This document shows, piece by piece, positions 26,321 to 35,325 of a stretch of 64,000 nucleotides of DNA (positions are counted from its first letter, which is position 1; every line of letters starts with the position of its first letter). The position numbers and the translations under genes were made by a program. Source of the DNA: Paenibacillus farraposensis (GTDB taxonomy: Bacteria; Bacillota; Bacilli; Paenibacillales; Paenibacillaceae); NCBI RefSeq assembly GCF_020736845.1, contig NZ_JAFFQR010000112.1, positions 624,218-688,217 on the forward strand, in the 5' to 3' direction. A model generated the notes under the pieces. The model ran no database searches. It was not told the DNA's origin and saw only the letters and a program-made list of their open reading frames with translations.

Positions 26321-27413
26321 GCCAACGCTCCTCCTCCAGCACCTCACCCAATACAGACAGCAGCAGGCTATTAGCTTCTGCATCTTTGACTGCAATCCGA
26401 AAATGGCTCGTCGTCAAGCCTGGATACATAGCACAACTGCGAATAAGGATTCCACGTTGTCCAAGCGCCTGCTGAATGGCCGATGCACTCCATGTTCCCG
26501 GCGCCCTTGCCAATATGTAATTTGCTTCGCCTGGAATAACGCCGCAGCCCCATTCCGCCAAGGCGGCCAGCAGACGGCCGCGTTCCATAGCAATCAGTTC
26601 CTGCGTGCGCCGCTCGTATGCCTCCCCGCTTTGCAGACACGCCTCCCCGGCCAGCAGCGCCAATCCGTTCACACTCCAGCTCACCTGCTTGGCTGTCATT
26701 CGCCGTATATAATCCGGATGAGCAATCGCATAGCCTAGACGCAAGCCGGGAATAGCATAGAACTTGGTCATCGAGCGGATCAAAATCACATGGGGATAAC
26801 GATCCAGCACAGGCAGCAATGAAACTTGCCGCTCCAGAGGGATAAAATCAATAAAGGCTTCATCCACCACCAGCACGGTGTCCGATTGGCCAGCCGCCTC
26901 TGCCAGTGCGCACAGCTCCTGTTCGCTATATTGTACACCATTCGGGTTGTTCGGCTGTCCCACAAACAGAACATCCACCTGCTCCATGAGCTGGAGTATA
27001 TCCTCCACGTCTGCTTTCCATTGCAGAGAAGCCTTGCCGTACACGCGGCTTACCTCGGCCCCGAATTTGCCCGCCAGCTCTGCATATTCGCAAAAGCATG
27101 GCTCCACCGTCCCCACACGCTTGGGAGCCAGTCCCAGCAGCAAGAGCGCCATGCTTTCGGCCGCACCGTTACCGATACTCAGCGACTCGGGTGGAACCTG
27201 CAGCCGCCGCGCCAGCAAATTTTTAAAATTCCGGTGCCTGGGGTCGGGATAGCGAATCACCGTATCCAACGCGCTTTGCAGCACCTCCAGCACTTCCGGC
27301 GGCGGTCCAAGCGGATTGATATTGGCGCTAAAATCCACAAAATCCGCCGCAGCTCCGCCAAATGTCGCAGCAGCCGTCTCTCTGTCCCCGCCATGGCCGT
27401 ATACCTCTATCAT
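26310..27413 (-). CDS. cobD: L-threonine-O-3-phosphate decarboxylase CobD (367 aa)
   Basis: A PLP enzyme of the histidinol-phosphate aminotransferase fold that makes (R)-1-amino-2-propanol phosphate for CbiB. It shows DFSANINPLGPPP, RYPDPRHRNFKNLLA, GQPNNPNG, DEAFIDF and the PLP-lysine motif SMTKFYAIPGLRLGYAIAHP. ATG 27413 has AAGGA upstream; ATG 27422 is nearly as good. It is the first gene of the cobD-cbiB-cobC unit. The next steps, CbiB and CobC, are encoded immediately downstream. HisC is excluded by the genomic context. Confidence 0.9.
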   Translation of the reverse strand: MIEVYGHGGDRETAAATFGGAAADFVDFSANINPLGPPPEVLEVLQSALDTVIRYPDPRHRNFKNLLARRLQVPPESLSIGNGAAESMALLLLGLAPKRVGTVEPCFCEYAELAGKFGAEVSRVYGKASLQWKADVEDILQLMEQVDVLFVGQPNNPNGVQYSEQELCALAEAAGQSDTVLVVDEAFIDFIPLERQVSLLPVLDRYPHVILIRSMTKFYAIPGLRLGYAIAHPDYIRRMTAKQVSWSVNGLALLAGEACLQSGEAYERRTQELIAMERGRLLAALAEWGCGVIPGEANYILARAPGTWSASAIQQALGQRGILIRSCAMYPGLTTSHFRIAVKDAEANSLLLSVLGEVLEEERWRDN

Positions 27414-27572
27414 TGCTCTCATCCTTTCCGGCCGTTCCCGATCATTTAGCTCCATTATGGGGCTGTTTTTTGCGTCCCGTCAATGCATAAGCTTTTGCAC
27501 ATCGCTCACTTGGGTTACAATAGAAAGAAAGCGTACATAAAATACACAGTTTGTATATACGGAGGAATGGAC

Positions 27573-28574
27573 ATGCTGTTCATCGACAACCAGGGCATAC
27601 ACGATCCAGCTATTAATCTTGCTATTGAAGAGTACGCGCTTAAGGATCTCCCGCTTGACGACAGCTACCTGTTGTTTTACATTAATCAGCCTTCTATTAT
27701 TATAGGTAAACATCAAAACACCATTGAAGAAATCAACGCCGAGTTTGTCAGAGACAATAATATTCAGGTCGTTCGTCGCCTGTCCGGCGGCGGGGCTGTC
27801 TATCATGATCTCGGTAATTTAAATTTCAGCTTCATTACCAAGGATAACGGGGAGTCCTTTCATAATTTCCTCAAATTTACGCAGCCTGTCATTGATGCCC
27901 TGCGCCAGATGGGTGTGGAAGCCGAAATGACCGGACGCAACGATCTTCAAGTCGGTGAACGAAAAATTTCAGGAAACGCCCAGTTTGCCACACGCGGACG
28001 CATGTTCAGCCACGGTACATTAATGTTTAACCTGAATCTGGACAATGTGGCTGCATCTCTGCATGCCAACCCTGAAAAATTCAAATCCAAAAGTACCAAA
28101 TCGGTCCGCAGCCGCGTTGCCAACATCAGCGAGCTGATTGACCGTAAGATGACTATAGAGCAATTTCGTGAGGAACTGCTGCGCTTCATATTCGGAGTCG
28201 ATCTGGATCATGTGCCCCAATATAAGCTTACCGACGCCGATTGGACCAAAATCCACGAAATTTCCAAAGAACGCTATCAATCCTGGGACTGGAACTACGG
28301 CCAATCCCCGGAGAGCAATATCAAGCACACACGTAAATTTCCGGTCGGCATTATTGATATCCGCATGGATCTTAAGGAAGGCCATATCCGTGACATTAAA
28401 ATCTACGGTGATTTCTTCGGGGTGGGCGACGTCGCTGATATTGAGAACATTCTGCGCGGCAAGCGCTATGATGAAGGCGAGGTTCGCCAAGCCTTGTCCT
28501 CTGTCGATTTGAAACATTATTTTGGTAATATCGAGCTGGACGACTTTGTTGGACTTGTATTTTTGGAAGACTGA
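27573..28574 (+). CDS. lplJ: Lipoate--protein ligase LplJ/LplA (333 aa)
   Basis: Activates free lipoate with ATP and attaches it to lipoyl domains. It has the family motifs RRLSGGGAVYHDLGNLNFSF, the lysine-containing GERKISGNAQFATRGRMFSH and a C-terminal accessory domain ending in DDFVGLVFLED. ATG 27573 lies seven bases after GGAGG; the ATG two codons earlier is too close. The length matches B. subtilis LplJ (331 aa). A -10-like TACAAT lies ~55 bp upstream, with no good -35. It is followed by a terminator. Confidence 0.93.
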   Translation: MLFIDNQGIHDPAINLAIEEYALKDLPLDDSYLLFYINQPSIIIGKHQNTIEEINAEFVRDNNIQVVRRLSGGGAVYHDLGNLNFSFITKDNGESFHNFLKFTQPVIDALRQMGVEAEMTGRNDLQVGERKISGNAQFATRGRMFSHGTLMFNLNLDNVAASLHANPEKFKSKSTKSVRSRVANISELIDRKMTIEQFREELLRFIFGVDLDHVPQYKLTDADWTKIHEISKERYQSWDWNYGQSPESNIKHTRKFPVGIIDIRMDLKEGHIRDIKIYGDFFGVGDVADIENILRGKRYDEGEVRQALSSVDLKHYFGNIELDDFVGLVFLED

Positions 28575-28619
28575 CTGTTACTTTTTCCCATAGCTTCAAG
28601 CCAATATTTCAGCGGTTAT

Positions 28620-28656
28620 AAGGGGACTGGATCTTATAGAGTCGTCCCCTTTCATT
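28620..28656 (+). terminator. Terminator of lplJ
   Basis: AAGGGGAC pairs with GTCCCCTT around a ~16-nt loop, followed by TCATTG. The T-run is short but the stem is strong. Confidence 0.6.
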
Positions 28657-28734
28657 GTGATATTGTCATTTTGAATATTATAAGATACAATTTTATCGTT
28701 ACCTCATGATAGAGATAAAGGAGAGAATACCGGC

Positions 28735-29532
28735 ATGTATAAATTAATTGCAATTGATATTGATGATACACTTATTAACGACCAGAAGGAAGTTACTCCA
28801 GCAACACAGCAAGCCTTGGAAGCTGCTGTAGCTAAAGGTGTGGTAGTTACACTTGCCACTGGGCGAGCCTACGCCTCCGCACACAAAATTGCCCGCCAGA
28901 CAGGACTGAACGTACCGATCATTACGTATCAAGGAGCCTTGGTTAAAAACCTGCTAGACGAAAAAGTGCTGTATGAGCGTTATGTTCCACTCGTGGCTGC
29001 ACGCCGCCTGTATGAATTCTGTCTGGAACGCAATTTGCATTTGCAAACCTATATAGATGACAAGCTGTACACACGTGAAGATAATCAGAAAATCAAAGAT
29101 TATACCGCGCTGAACAATACGGAATATTTTGTAGAGCCTGTATTCAGTAAAGTCATAGAGCAACCGACTCCTAAATTGCTGATCATTGACGAGCCGGAAG
29201 TGTTGGACGAACTAATTCCCGAGCTGCGCGAACTGCTAGGCAGTGAAGTGCATATTACGAAATCCAAGCCCCACTTTCTAGAAATTATGCATCATGAAGG
29301 AACCAAAGGTCATGCTCTTGCCTTTCTTGCAAACCATTTTGGCTGTGATCTGTCTGAAACGATTGCCATCGGTGATTCCTGGAACGATCATGAAATGCTT
29401 GAATGCGCAGGTCTCGGTATCGCGATGGGGAATGCCATTCCTGATCTGAAGAAGCTGGCTGATTACATCACTACCAGCAATAATGAAGACGGCGTCAAGC
29501 ATGCCATCGACAAATTCGTGCTGAATGTTTAA
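28735..29532 (+). CDS. Cof-type HAD-family phosphatase (265 aa)
   Basis: A HAD hydrolase of subfamily IIB (Cof) with the nucleophile motif IDIDDTLIND (Asp8 and Asp10), the LATGRAYAS segment, the motif-III Lys in HEGTKGHALAFL and motif IV IGDSWNDHEML. The large cap between residues ~85 and ~190 is of the Cof type. Such enzymes act on sugar phosphates or flavin/PLP phosphates; the substrate cannot be told. GGAGAG precedes the ATG. It is monocistronic with a downstream terminator. Confidence 0.9.
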   Translation: MYKLIAIDIDDTLINDQKEVTPATQQALEAAVAKGVVVTLATGRAYASAHKIARQTGLNVPIITYQGALVKNLLDEKVLYERYVPLVAARRLYEFCLERNLHLQTYIDDKLYTREDNQKIKDYTALNNTEYFVEPVFSKVIEQPTPKLLIIDEPEVLDELIPELRELLGSEVHITKSKPHFLEIMHHEGTKGHALAFLANHFGCDLSETIAIGDSWNDHEMLECAGLGIAMGNAIPDLKKLADYITTSNNEDGVKHAIDKFVLNV

Positions 29533-29604
29533 ATAATCTTCCGCCAAAATTCTGATCCCTAAAGCGGTATTACCTGTATAAAATTTGTAAATAACAAAAA
29601 TGAT

Positions 29605-29636
29605 CTGCTAACCTCATTGGTCAGCAGGCATTTTTT
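29605..29636 (+). terminator. Terminator of the Cof-type phosphatase gene
   Basis: CTGCTAACC pairs with GGTCAGCAG (one mismatch), then GCATTTTTT. Confidence 0.7.
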
Positions 29637-29651
29637 ATTTACGTTTATTTT

Positions 29652-29807
29652 CTATATTTTTTTCTCAGTACTGTCCTTATTCTTTTTCTCAGCAATAAGT
29701 AAACCTAGTAGCTTATATCCCCTATACACTAATCCAATTAACAGCACTCCACCCGCAATAGAAATAAGGATAATTAACATATTAAGTAAAACTAGAAATA
29801 AATCCAA
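29652..29807 (-). CDS. Small single-span-type membrane peptide (51 aa)
   Basis: Starts with TTG at 29807, with AGGAGGTG seven bases upstream. The sequence has one long hydrophobic span (about residues 3-28, LFLVLLNMLIILISIAGGVL) and a second, weaker one, then a Lys-rich cytoplasmic-like tail (EKKNKDSTEKK). It resembles, in style, the 37-aa peptide at 48883-48996. No family recognised. The divergent neighbour is a broken gene for a secreted protein. Confidence 0.45.
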   Translation of the reverse strand: MDLFLVLLNMLIILISIAGGVLLIGLVYRGYKLLGLLIAEKKNKDSTEKKI

Positions 29808-29905
29808 AATGACACCTCCTCTAAAAATACCTCGAAAAAGGGAAAATTCGGTTATAGAATGGAAACTGCAACCATATTCTATGTATATTTTAGGTAGTTT
29901 TGAAA

Positions 29906-30260
29906 ATGAAGTCAAAAATCTCAGTGTTTTTAAGTCTTATGTTAGTGTTAAACTTGTCACTCTTATCCTCTGTCTCTTTCGCTAGCAGTTCATTAAAGAC
30001 TGGAAATACTCGTTGTTGATGTACATGATGTGATACCACCAGAATATTTTGACAAGTATAAAGGTGTATATAAGAGCAAAGAAGAAGTTTTGAATGCATT
30101 TGGATTGGAATCCCATAGCAAACAATCCCTCTCAGCACAAGAAATTAACAACGCTGACAAAACTCCTGCAATAAAAGCGGAGTCCGTTGATGAAATGGCT
30201 GCTGCAGCTGCTTATATATATGGGCCTCCAACAAATGAATCTTCGAAGGATTCTACTTGA
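29906..30260 (+). pseudogene. Small secreted protein gene, interrupted by a frameshift
   Basis: The ATG at 29906 begins a clear signal peptide (MKSKISVFLSLMLVLNLSLL, then SSVSFASSS), but that frame ends at 30019. The adjacent frame continues as ILVVDVHDVIPPEYFDKYKG and runs to the stop at 30260 with AAAAAYIYGPPTNESSKDST at the end. One indel near 30003-30010 would restore a ~117-aa secreted protein. The upstream SD is weak (AGGTAG). It could be a pseudogene, a sequencing error, or two separate small genes. No family recognised. Confidence 0.5.
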
Positions 30261-30298
30261 TTCTACGTACAAATACAACAGGTCAATAAATACAGCAA

Positions 30299-30330
30299 AC
30301 AACCCGCTGGTAAGACACGCGGGTTGTTTG
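30299..30330. terminator. Bidirectional terminator
   Basis: CAACCCGC pairs with GCGGGTTG, flanked by AACA and TTTGT. It lies between the secreted-protein gene and the convergent EamA gene. Confidence 0.65.
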
Positions 30331-30384
30331 TATGGATTCGTCTCCAAAAAAGGCAATTTTAAAAATTTAAACTTAATAGCGATA

Positions 30385-31296
30385 TCAGGCAGCGGAACGC
30401 AGCTTTCGTCTGTTCACCAGACGAAGGATTCCATTATTCATGCATATCAGTCCGGTCACAATGAGCAGCACCCCTGCCAGCATCCACCAGCTTACGTGCT
30501 CCCCGTACAAAAAAGCGCCCAAGCCGACAGCAATCAGTGGTGAAATATAGAGCCATGTTGTCGGGAACAATGGATTCGTACGGGCCATCAGCCAGTAGAA
30601 CAATGTCTGCGCAATCATCGAGCCAAACAAAATCAAATAAAACAGCGAGCCCATGGCAGGAAACAGATCCCATTCCCCGGCAATCCAGGGCTCCGTGAGA
30701 GCCGACAATGCCAGCAGCATCCAGCCACCATGGAACATTTGTGCTGCATTCAAGGCAATCGGGTTCGTATCACGAAATGCATCCATAACTCGTTTGGAAT
30801 AGAGTGCCCCTCCTGAATAACACAGCTCCCCAAGCAAAATGGCCAAGCAGCCCGCCAGCCACAAACCGCTGATCTGAACCGCCAAGCCGGGCAATACCAC
30901 CAGCACGACCCCAATAAAACTAATCATACAGCCAATAAGCGTAATTCTCGCCGTTTTTTGCCGCAGTAGTACAGACTGCATCAATATAATCATCATCGGC
31001 CCAGTGGCTGACAAAATAGCACCGACCCCCGAGCTGACATATTGCTCTGCCCAATACAGTGTTGAAAATGTACCAAAGGTCGTTCCCACACCAATCAGCA
31101 GCATTTCCTTGCGCCATAATAACGACCACCGCACCTTGCCTGACAGCCTTATCGCAATAAACAATATCGCCCCTGCTGCCAGAAAACGTGTGCCTGCCGA
31201 TAAGAACGGCGGAAGCCCAGCCTCCACGCCCACTTTTATAGCCAAAAATGTTGTGCCAAAAATAAGACACATAATCGTAAACCCGATACCAACCAT
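30385..31296 (-). CDS. EamA/DMT-family transporter (303 aa)
   Basis: Ten predicted membrane segments in two repeated halves with EamA features (GTTFLAIKVGVEAGLPPFLS, RFLAAGAILF, YISPLIAVGLGAFLYGEHVS), typical of exporters of amino acids or metabolites. GAGGGAAG precedes the ATG. It is divergent from a MocR-type regulator 130 bp away, a common arrangement in which the regulator controls the transporter. The substrate cannot be assigned. The C-terminal tail is basic (NRRKLRSAA). Confidence 0.88.
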   Translation of the reverse strand: MVGIGFTIMCLIFGTTFLAIKVGVEAGLPPFLSAGTRFLAAGAILFIAIRLSGKVRWSLLWRKEMLLIGVGTTFGTFSTLYWAEQYVSSGVGAILSATGPMMIILMQSVLLRQKTARITLIGCMISFIGVVLVVLPGLAVQISGLWLAGCLAILLGELCYSGGALYSKRVMDAFRDTNPIALNAAQMFHGGWMLLALSALTEPWIAGEWDLFPAMGSLFYLILFGSMIAQTLFYWLMARTNPLFPTTWLYISPLIAVGLGAFLYGEHVSWWMLAGVLLIVTGLICMNNGILRLVNRRKLRSAA

Positions 31297-31371
31297 GACA
31301 CTTCCCTCTCCCTTCAGTTACTCATAAGCATACAAGGAGACGGACAGAACAGATGTGCAATCACAGAACAG

Positions 31372-31400
31372 TTGTATCTGATTTTGAAGTCATGTATAGT
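31372..31400 (+). promoter_or_regulatory. Promoter of the MocR-type regulator
   Basis: TTGTAT, 17-bp spacer, TATAGT, 28 bp before the ATG. The divergent EamA gene starts at 31296, so the regulator probably binds in this gap. Confidence 0.6.
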
Positions 31401-31428
31401 ACAATACACACAAAGGAGCGTGGACAGC

Positions 31429-32937
31429 ATGGGCAAGGACAACAGCGAATTACTGTTCTCAAAGGAGCAGGTTTTGACCGCTCAGGCCTTAAAGCTGTAT
31501 GAGCAGGTCATCCATTACGTGAATGTACGGATTGATCGCGGAGACTGGCCAGCAGACGTCAAACTGCCGTCCGTGCGAAGTCTGGCCCAGGAATTGGGCG
31601 TGCATCGGTTAACCGTATTCCGGGCATATCAGGAGCTAAAGCAGCAGGGGCGTATCTATGTAAAGGATAAATCGGGGTATTACGCTCATGCTTCCTCTGC
31701 TAACGCAATGAAAGCATTTGCCGCCTGTACAAAACGTTCATCCGCCAATCACATCTTCCACTCGGAATCTGCCTACGCGGCAGATGATCCGTCTGTTTCG
31801 GCCTGGAGGGGGATGGATGGACTGACCCGTGTTCAGTCCGTGAATGCCGATTTCCAATTTTCCAAATCCTTGATTGACCCTTCTCTTCTGCCCAACCGCT
31901 ATTGGGGAGAATTAATGATGCAGGTTTTTGAGAAACATCCGAAAGTGGCGGCTACCTATTCTGCTGTACAAGGGGATGCTGAGCTTCGTGATGCAATGGC
32001 GCAGCATTTTAGCGCAGATAAGTACTTTGCTTTATCAACGGACGAAGTGCTGATTACTTCCGGCGCACAGCAAGCCATTGATTTAATTTCCCGATCTCTG
32101 ATCCGTACAGGAGACCGTGTATTGATCGAACGCCCTGCCTACGGCCCCGCCATGGAAATATTCCGCAGACAAGGCGCACGTCTGACGATGACGGATATTC
32201 GGCCGGAAGGTTATGATATGGACCAGATTGAATGGTGCATGAAAACAGAAAAACCACGTCTCTTTTATATGAATCCGACATTCCACAACCCGACAGGCTT
32301 TACGGTGCCCGATGATCAGCGCAAACGGCTGCCCGAGCTGGCCGAGCGCTACGGCTGTCTCATTGTCGAAGACGACAGCACCTACGATATCAGCTTTGGA
32401 CAAAGGCCCCCTTCTCCGATCTTTGCCTATGATATTTCGGGAAGCGTCGTCTACATTCGCAGCTACAGCAAATATGTCGCACCGGGTCTGCGAATTGCAG
32501 CCGTGGCTTGTCGGCGTCAGGTCATGCATAGCCTGCTGGGCGTCAAAGCACTAGTGGACAATGGATCACCGCTGCTGAATCAAAAGCTGTTTTTACAATA
32601 CTTCCAATCTTCGCGTATGCAGCAGCATCTTAAAAAGCTATGTATCGCGCTCCAGATTCGAAAGGAGACGATGGAAAACAGCCTCGCAGGTTCCGGCTGG
32701 ACATGGACCAGCCCGGCAGGAGGGCTCAATCTGTGGCTGCAGCTGCCTTCTACGTTGCAACCCAATGAACTGCTTGTCAAAAGTATACAGGAGTCCATTT
32801 CCTTTGTACCAGGGGATGTATTTGATCCCGTCGGCCCAGAGGGTCAAACACATATACGGCTGTCCTATTCATATGCTAACGAGTTGCAAATCAAAGAAGG
32901 CATCTCCGCTCTTCTGCGTCTCAGCCGAACACTGTGA
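31429..32937 (+). CDS. MocR-type GntR regulator with PLP aminotransferase domain (502 aa)
   Basis: The N-terminal GntR winged helix (about residues 25-95) contains LPSVRSLAQELGVHRLTVFR and the AYQELKQQG wing. A fold-type I aminotransferase domain follows from ~120, with NPTFHNPTGF, the DDSTYDI segment and the PLP-lysine motif RSYSKYVAPGLRIA. MocR proteins sense amino acids, PLP or their derivatives and regulate a nearby gene. ATG 31429 lies ten bases after AGGAG. Divergent from the EamA transporter, the likely target. Confidence 0.9.
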   Translation: MGKDNSELLFSKEQVLTAQALKLYEQVIHYVNVRIDRGDWPADVKLPSVRSLAQELGVHRLTVFRAYQELKQQGRIYVKDKSGYYAHASSANAMKAFAACTKRSSANHIFHSESAYAADDPSVSAWRGMDGLTRVQSVNADFQFSKSLIDPSLLPNRYWGELMMQVFEKHPKVAATYSAVQGDAELRDAMAQHFSADKYFALSTDEVLITSGAQQAIDLISRSLIRTGDRVLIERPAYGPAMEIFRRQGARLTMTDIRPEGYDMDQIEWCMKTEKPRLFYMNPTFHNPTGFTVPDDQRKRLPELAERYGCLIVEDDSTYDISFGQRPPSPIFAYDISGSVVYIRSYSKYVAPGLRIAAVACRRQVMHSLLGVKALVDNGSPLLNQKLFLQYFQSSRMQQHLKKLCIALQIRKETMENSLAGSGWTWTSPAGGLNLWLQLPSTLQPNELLVKSIQESISFVPGDVFDPVGPEGQTHIRLSYSYANELQIKEGISALLRLSRTL

Positions 32938-32945
32938 TGGAACAG

Positions 32946-33716
32946 CTATTCTAACGGCAGGCTCGTGCCGGTCTGCGCCAAGCTAATCCCTTTCAGCAGT
33001 CCGTAGTTGCGTGTGATATCGACATCATGGGACATATGTGTAAATACCGTACGGTCAGGCTCAATCCTGCCTATAAGCTCCTGAGCCTCCAGCATGTCAT
33101 AAACCGAGCGGGTCGCATACTCGGCTTCCTCATGATAAAAGCTCGTTCCCAGGACGAGTAGATTCAGATTATGCAAAGGCAGAATTTCCGCCTCATTCAG
33201 TCCGATGGAGTCCGAGCAGTAGGCCCACGAGAAGCCGTTCTTTTCCAATCGATAAGCGTAAGCATATCCGTTCTTCCCGTGATTCACACGCCAGCCCCGG
33301 ATATTCCATCCGGCAAGCTGGGTTCCCTGATCGACAGGGATCAGATCCAAATGCCCAGGAAGCCAGGAAAATTGCCGCAGAATCGTGTCAATCACTTCCT
33401 GTGGAGCGTATAAGCGGCCTCTATTCCCCGTCCAGCGACAGGCATCCGCCCATTCCGGCAATCCTCCAATATGATCAAAATGCGCGTGGGTTACGAGAAT
33501 GGTACCGATAAAGCGGAGACCTCGCAGCTCCAGCTGTCTGCGCCAGTCCGGACCACAATCAACCATAAAGCTCTCCGTATCACTTTCGATCAGCACAGAC
33601 GATCTCAGTCTGGTATTCGCTCCAGTCATGCGGGCCTCTGTGCATACGAGGCAATCACAATAAACACGCGGAACACCCATCGCATCCCCCGTGCCAAGAA
33701 AAATAAGCCGATTCAT
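32946..33716 (-). CDS. PhnP-like metallo-beta-lactamase-fold hydrolase (256 aa)
   Basis: An MBL-fold metal hydrolase with the zinc motif THAHFDHIGG, the final DRTVFTHMSHD histidine and an N-terminal GTGDAMGVPRVYCDCLVC segment. The CxCxxC cysteines match the structural zinc site of PhnP, a cyclic phosphodiesterase. The phn pathway is not visible here, so the substrate may be another cyclic phosphodiester. AGGAG lies nine bases before the ATG. The gene is convergent with the MocR regulator, eight bases away. Confidence 0.85.
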   Translation of the reverse strand: MNRLIFLGTGDAMGVPRVYCDCLVCTEARMTGANTRLRSSVLIESDTESFMVDCGPDWRRQLELRGLRFIGTILVTHAHFDHIGGLPEWADACRWTGNRGRLYAPQEVIDTILRQFSWLPGHLDLIPVDQGTQLAGWNIRGWRVNHGKNGYAYAYRLEKNGFSWAYCSDSIGLNEAEILPLHNLNLLVLGTSFYHEEAEYATRSVYDMLEAQELIGRIEPDRTVFTHMSHDVDITRNYGLLKGISLAQTGTSLPLE

Positions 33717-33871
33717 GAATTAAACTCCTATCTATCTGGATGGTTGTATCTCTATTATAACGAACACACCCAGTCTGCGTAAATCCTTCCAACTCCTCAA
33801 GCGCCAAAAGGAGCATGCCCCAAGACCGTGAAAACAGGCCGGACATCCCCTCATGCGTGATTGTTATCCTT

Positions 33872-34933
33872 TTAAAGGATAATAGGCATTGGATCTTTCT
33901 TCAGGCGATTTTCTACCATCCAGCTCGACTGGTCGTTATACAGATAGGCCCGATGTATCAGCACTCGCACTTGCTGGCCAGGCTTCAGCGTAGACTTTTC
34001 CAGCGAACGGTACGTGATGAGCCGTTGATCTCCGATCAGCACTTCAACCATCCATTCACTTCCCCGAAAATGCAAATGCTTCACTATGCCTTCCTCAGTC
34101 GCTGACAGAAGCGCGAACTCTTCACTTGGCCCGACATCAATGTACTCCGGCCGAATCAAGGCACGCACTCCTGCACCAGCAGCTTCCTTGAAGCCGTTAA
34201 GACTGGACGCTTCCTCAATTACTGTCGATTCACCAATAAAAGAAGCAACGAACGGCGTTTTCGGTTTTTTATAAATATCCCAGGGCGTTCCCTTCTGCTC
34301 CAGCCGCCCTTGATTAATCACCATAATTTCATCCGCTACTTCAATCGCCTCATCCTGATCGTGAGTGACGAAAACGGAGGTAATGCCCACCCGTTCGATC
34401 AGCTCCCGCAGCCAGCTTCGCAGCTCCTGCCGAATCTTGGCGTCAATGGCTGCAAAAGGCTCATCCAGCAGCAGCAATTGGGGCTCGGGCGCCAATGCAC
34501 GCGCAAAAGCAACCCGCTGCCGTTGTCCACCCGATAACTGATGCGGGTAACGATGCTCAAAGCCTTTGAGCCCTGTTAGCTCGACTAGCTCTGTGACCCG
34601 CTCCTGGATACGGGTTTTGGAGCTTTTTTTCACTTTTAGACCAAAAGCAATATTGTCGTACACGCTCATGTGTTTGAATAAAGCATAGTTTTGAAAAACG
34701 AATCCGATTCCTCGCTCTTGCGGGGCCAACTCATTTACTCTTTTTCCGTGAAAATGGATCTCTCCGGCATCCGGCTGCTCCAGCCCAGCCAAAATACGTA
34801 AAATGGAGGTTTTGCCGCCCCCACTCGGACCAAGTAAACCAATCAAATGCCCTGTCTGAATATCAAAAGATACGTCCTTTACCGCATGAAAATTGCCGAA
34901 ATGCTTGTTTAATCCCCTTACTTCCACATGCAT
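33872..34933 (-). CDS. CysA-type sulfate/molybdate ABC transporter ATP-binding protein (353 aa)
   Basis: ABC ATPase with Walker A GPSGGGKTS, signature LSGGQRQRVAFARAL, Walker B QLLLLDEPFAAID and the H-loop THDQDEA, followed by a C-terminal TOBE-like domain (VRALIRPEYIDVG and on). The GLNKHFGNFHAVKDVSFDI start and the AAIDAKIRQELRSWLREL segment are of the CysA type. No permease or binding protein lies next to it, so it must act with partners elsewhere. It is a single gene with no terminator I could identify. Confidence 0.85.
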   Translation of the reverse strand: MHVEVRGLNKHFGNFHAVKDVSFDIQTGHLIGLLGPSGGGKTSILRILAGLEQPDAGEIHFHGKRVNELAPQERGIGFVFQNYALFKHMSVYDNIAFGLKVKKSSKTRIQERVTELVELTGLKGFEHRYPHQLSGGQRQRVAFARALAPEPQLLLLDEPFAAIDAKIRQELRSWLRELIERVGITSVFVTHDQDEAIEVADEIMVINQGRLEQKGTPWDIYKKPKTPFVASFIGESTVIEEASSLNGFKEAAGAGVRALIRPEYIDVGPSEEFALLSATEEGIVKHLHFRGSEWMVEVLIGDQRLITYRSLEKSTLKPGQQVRVLIHRAYLYNDQSSWMVENRLKKDPMPIIL

Positions 34934-35120
34934 ATCCGTACACTTCCTTTCCGACTTCTGGACCTGCTCCGAAAATCATCAGCCTTATGCAAAGCACTTG
35001 AGCCTTTTGAAATTATTTAATTATTCCAATGAATATACTATGCTTTTCTTATGAGATACTTTATCAAAGGAAAGCTTTTGTCGTCAACTGAATATATGAT
35101 ATAGAGAGCTATACCCATGG

Positions 35121-35283
35121 GAACTTCCCCAATATCGACACATGGAAGGAAATACGGCTTCCCATCTTAAATCCATCACTACTGCTGGTTCCTCACAGAC
35201 GGTTAACGGTTATCATTCAGGATGGAAAGCTGTTGCTAGGACGGTGGCAAGGAATTTATTTTTGTGAATTTGACGGAACATAA
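35121..35283 (+). pseudogene. yjbQ: Remnant of a YjbQ/YugU (UPF0047) gene
   Basis: One frame gives ELPQYRHMEGNTASHLK and TTAGSSQTV, matching the central H-x-EGN-HLK...GSSQT motif of the family. After a +1-type shift the next frame gives RLTVIIQDGKLLLGRWQGIY and FCEFDGT*, the family C-terminus. The N-terminal half is missing. A truncated, frameshifted remnant. Confidence 0.75.
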
Positions 35284-35324
35284 AAAAAGACGATGATGTT
35301 CTCCTTGTGGATGCATCATCGTCT
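35282..35324 (-). terminator. Terminator of the tetR unit
   Basis: On the minus strand AGACGATGAT pairs with ATCATCGTCT, followed by a run of seven T. It lies just after the 39-aa coupled ORF downstream of tetR. Confidence 0.85.
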
Positions 35325-35325
35325 G

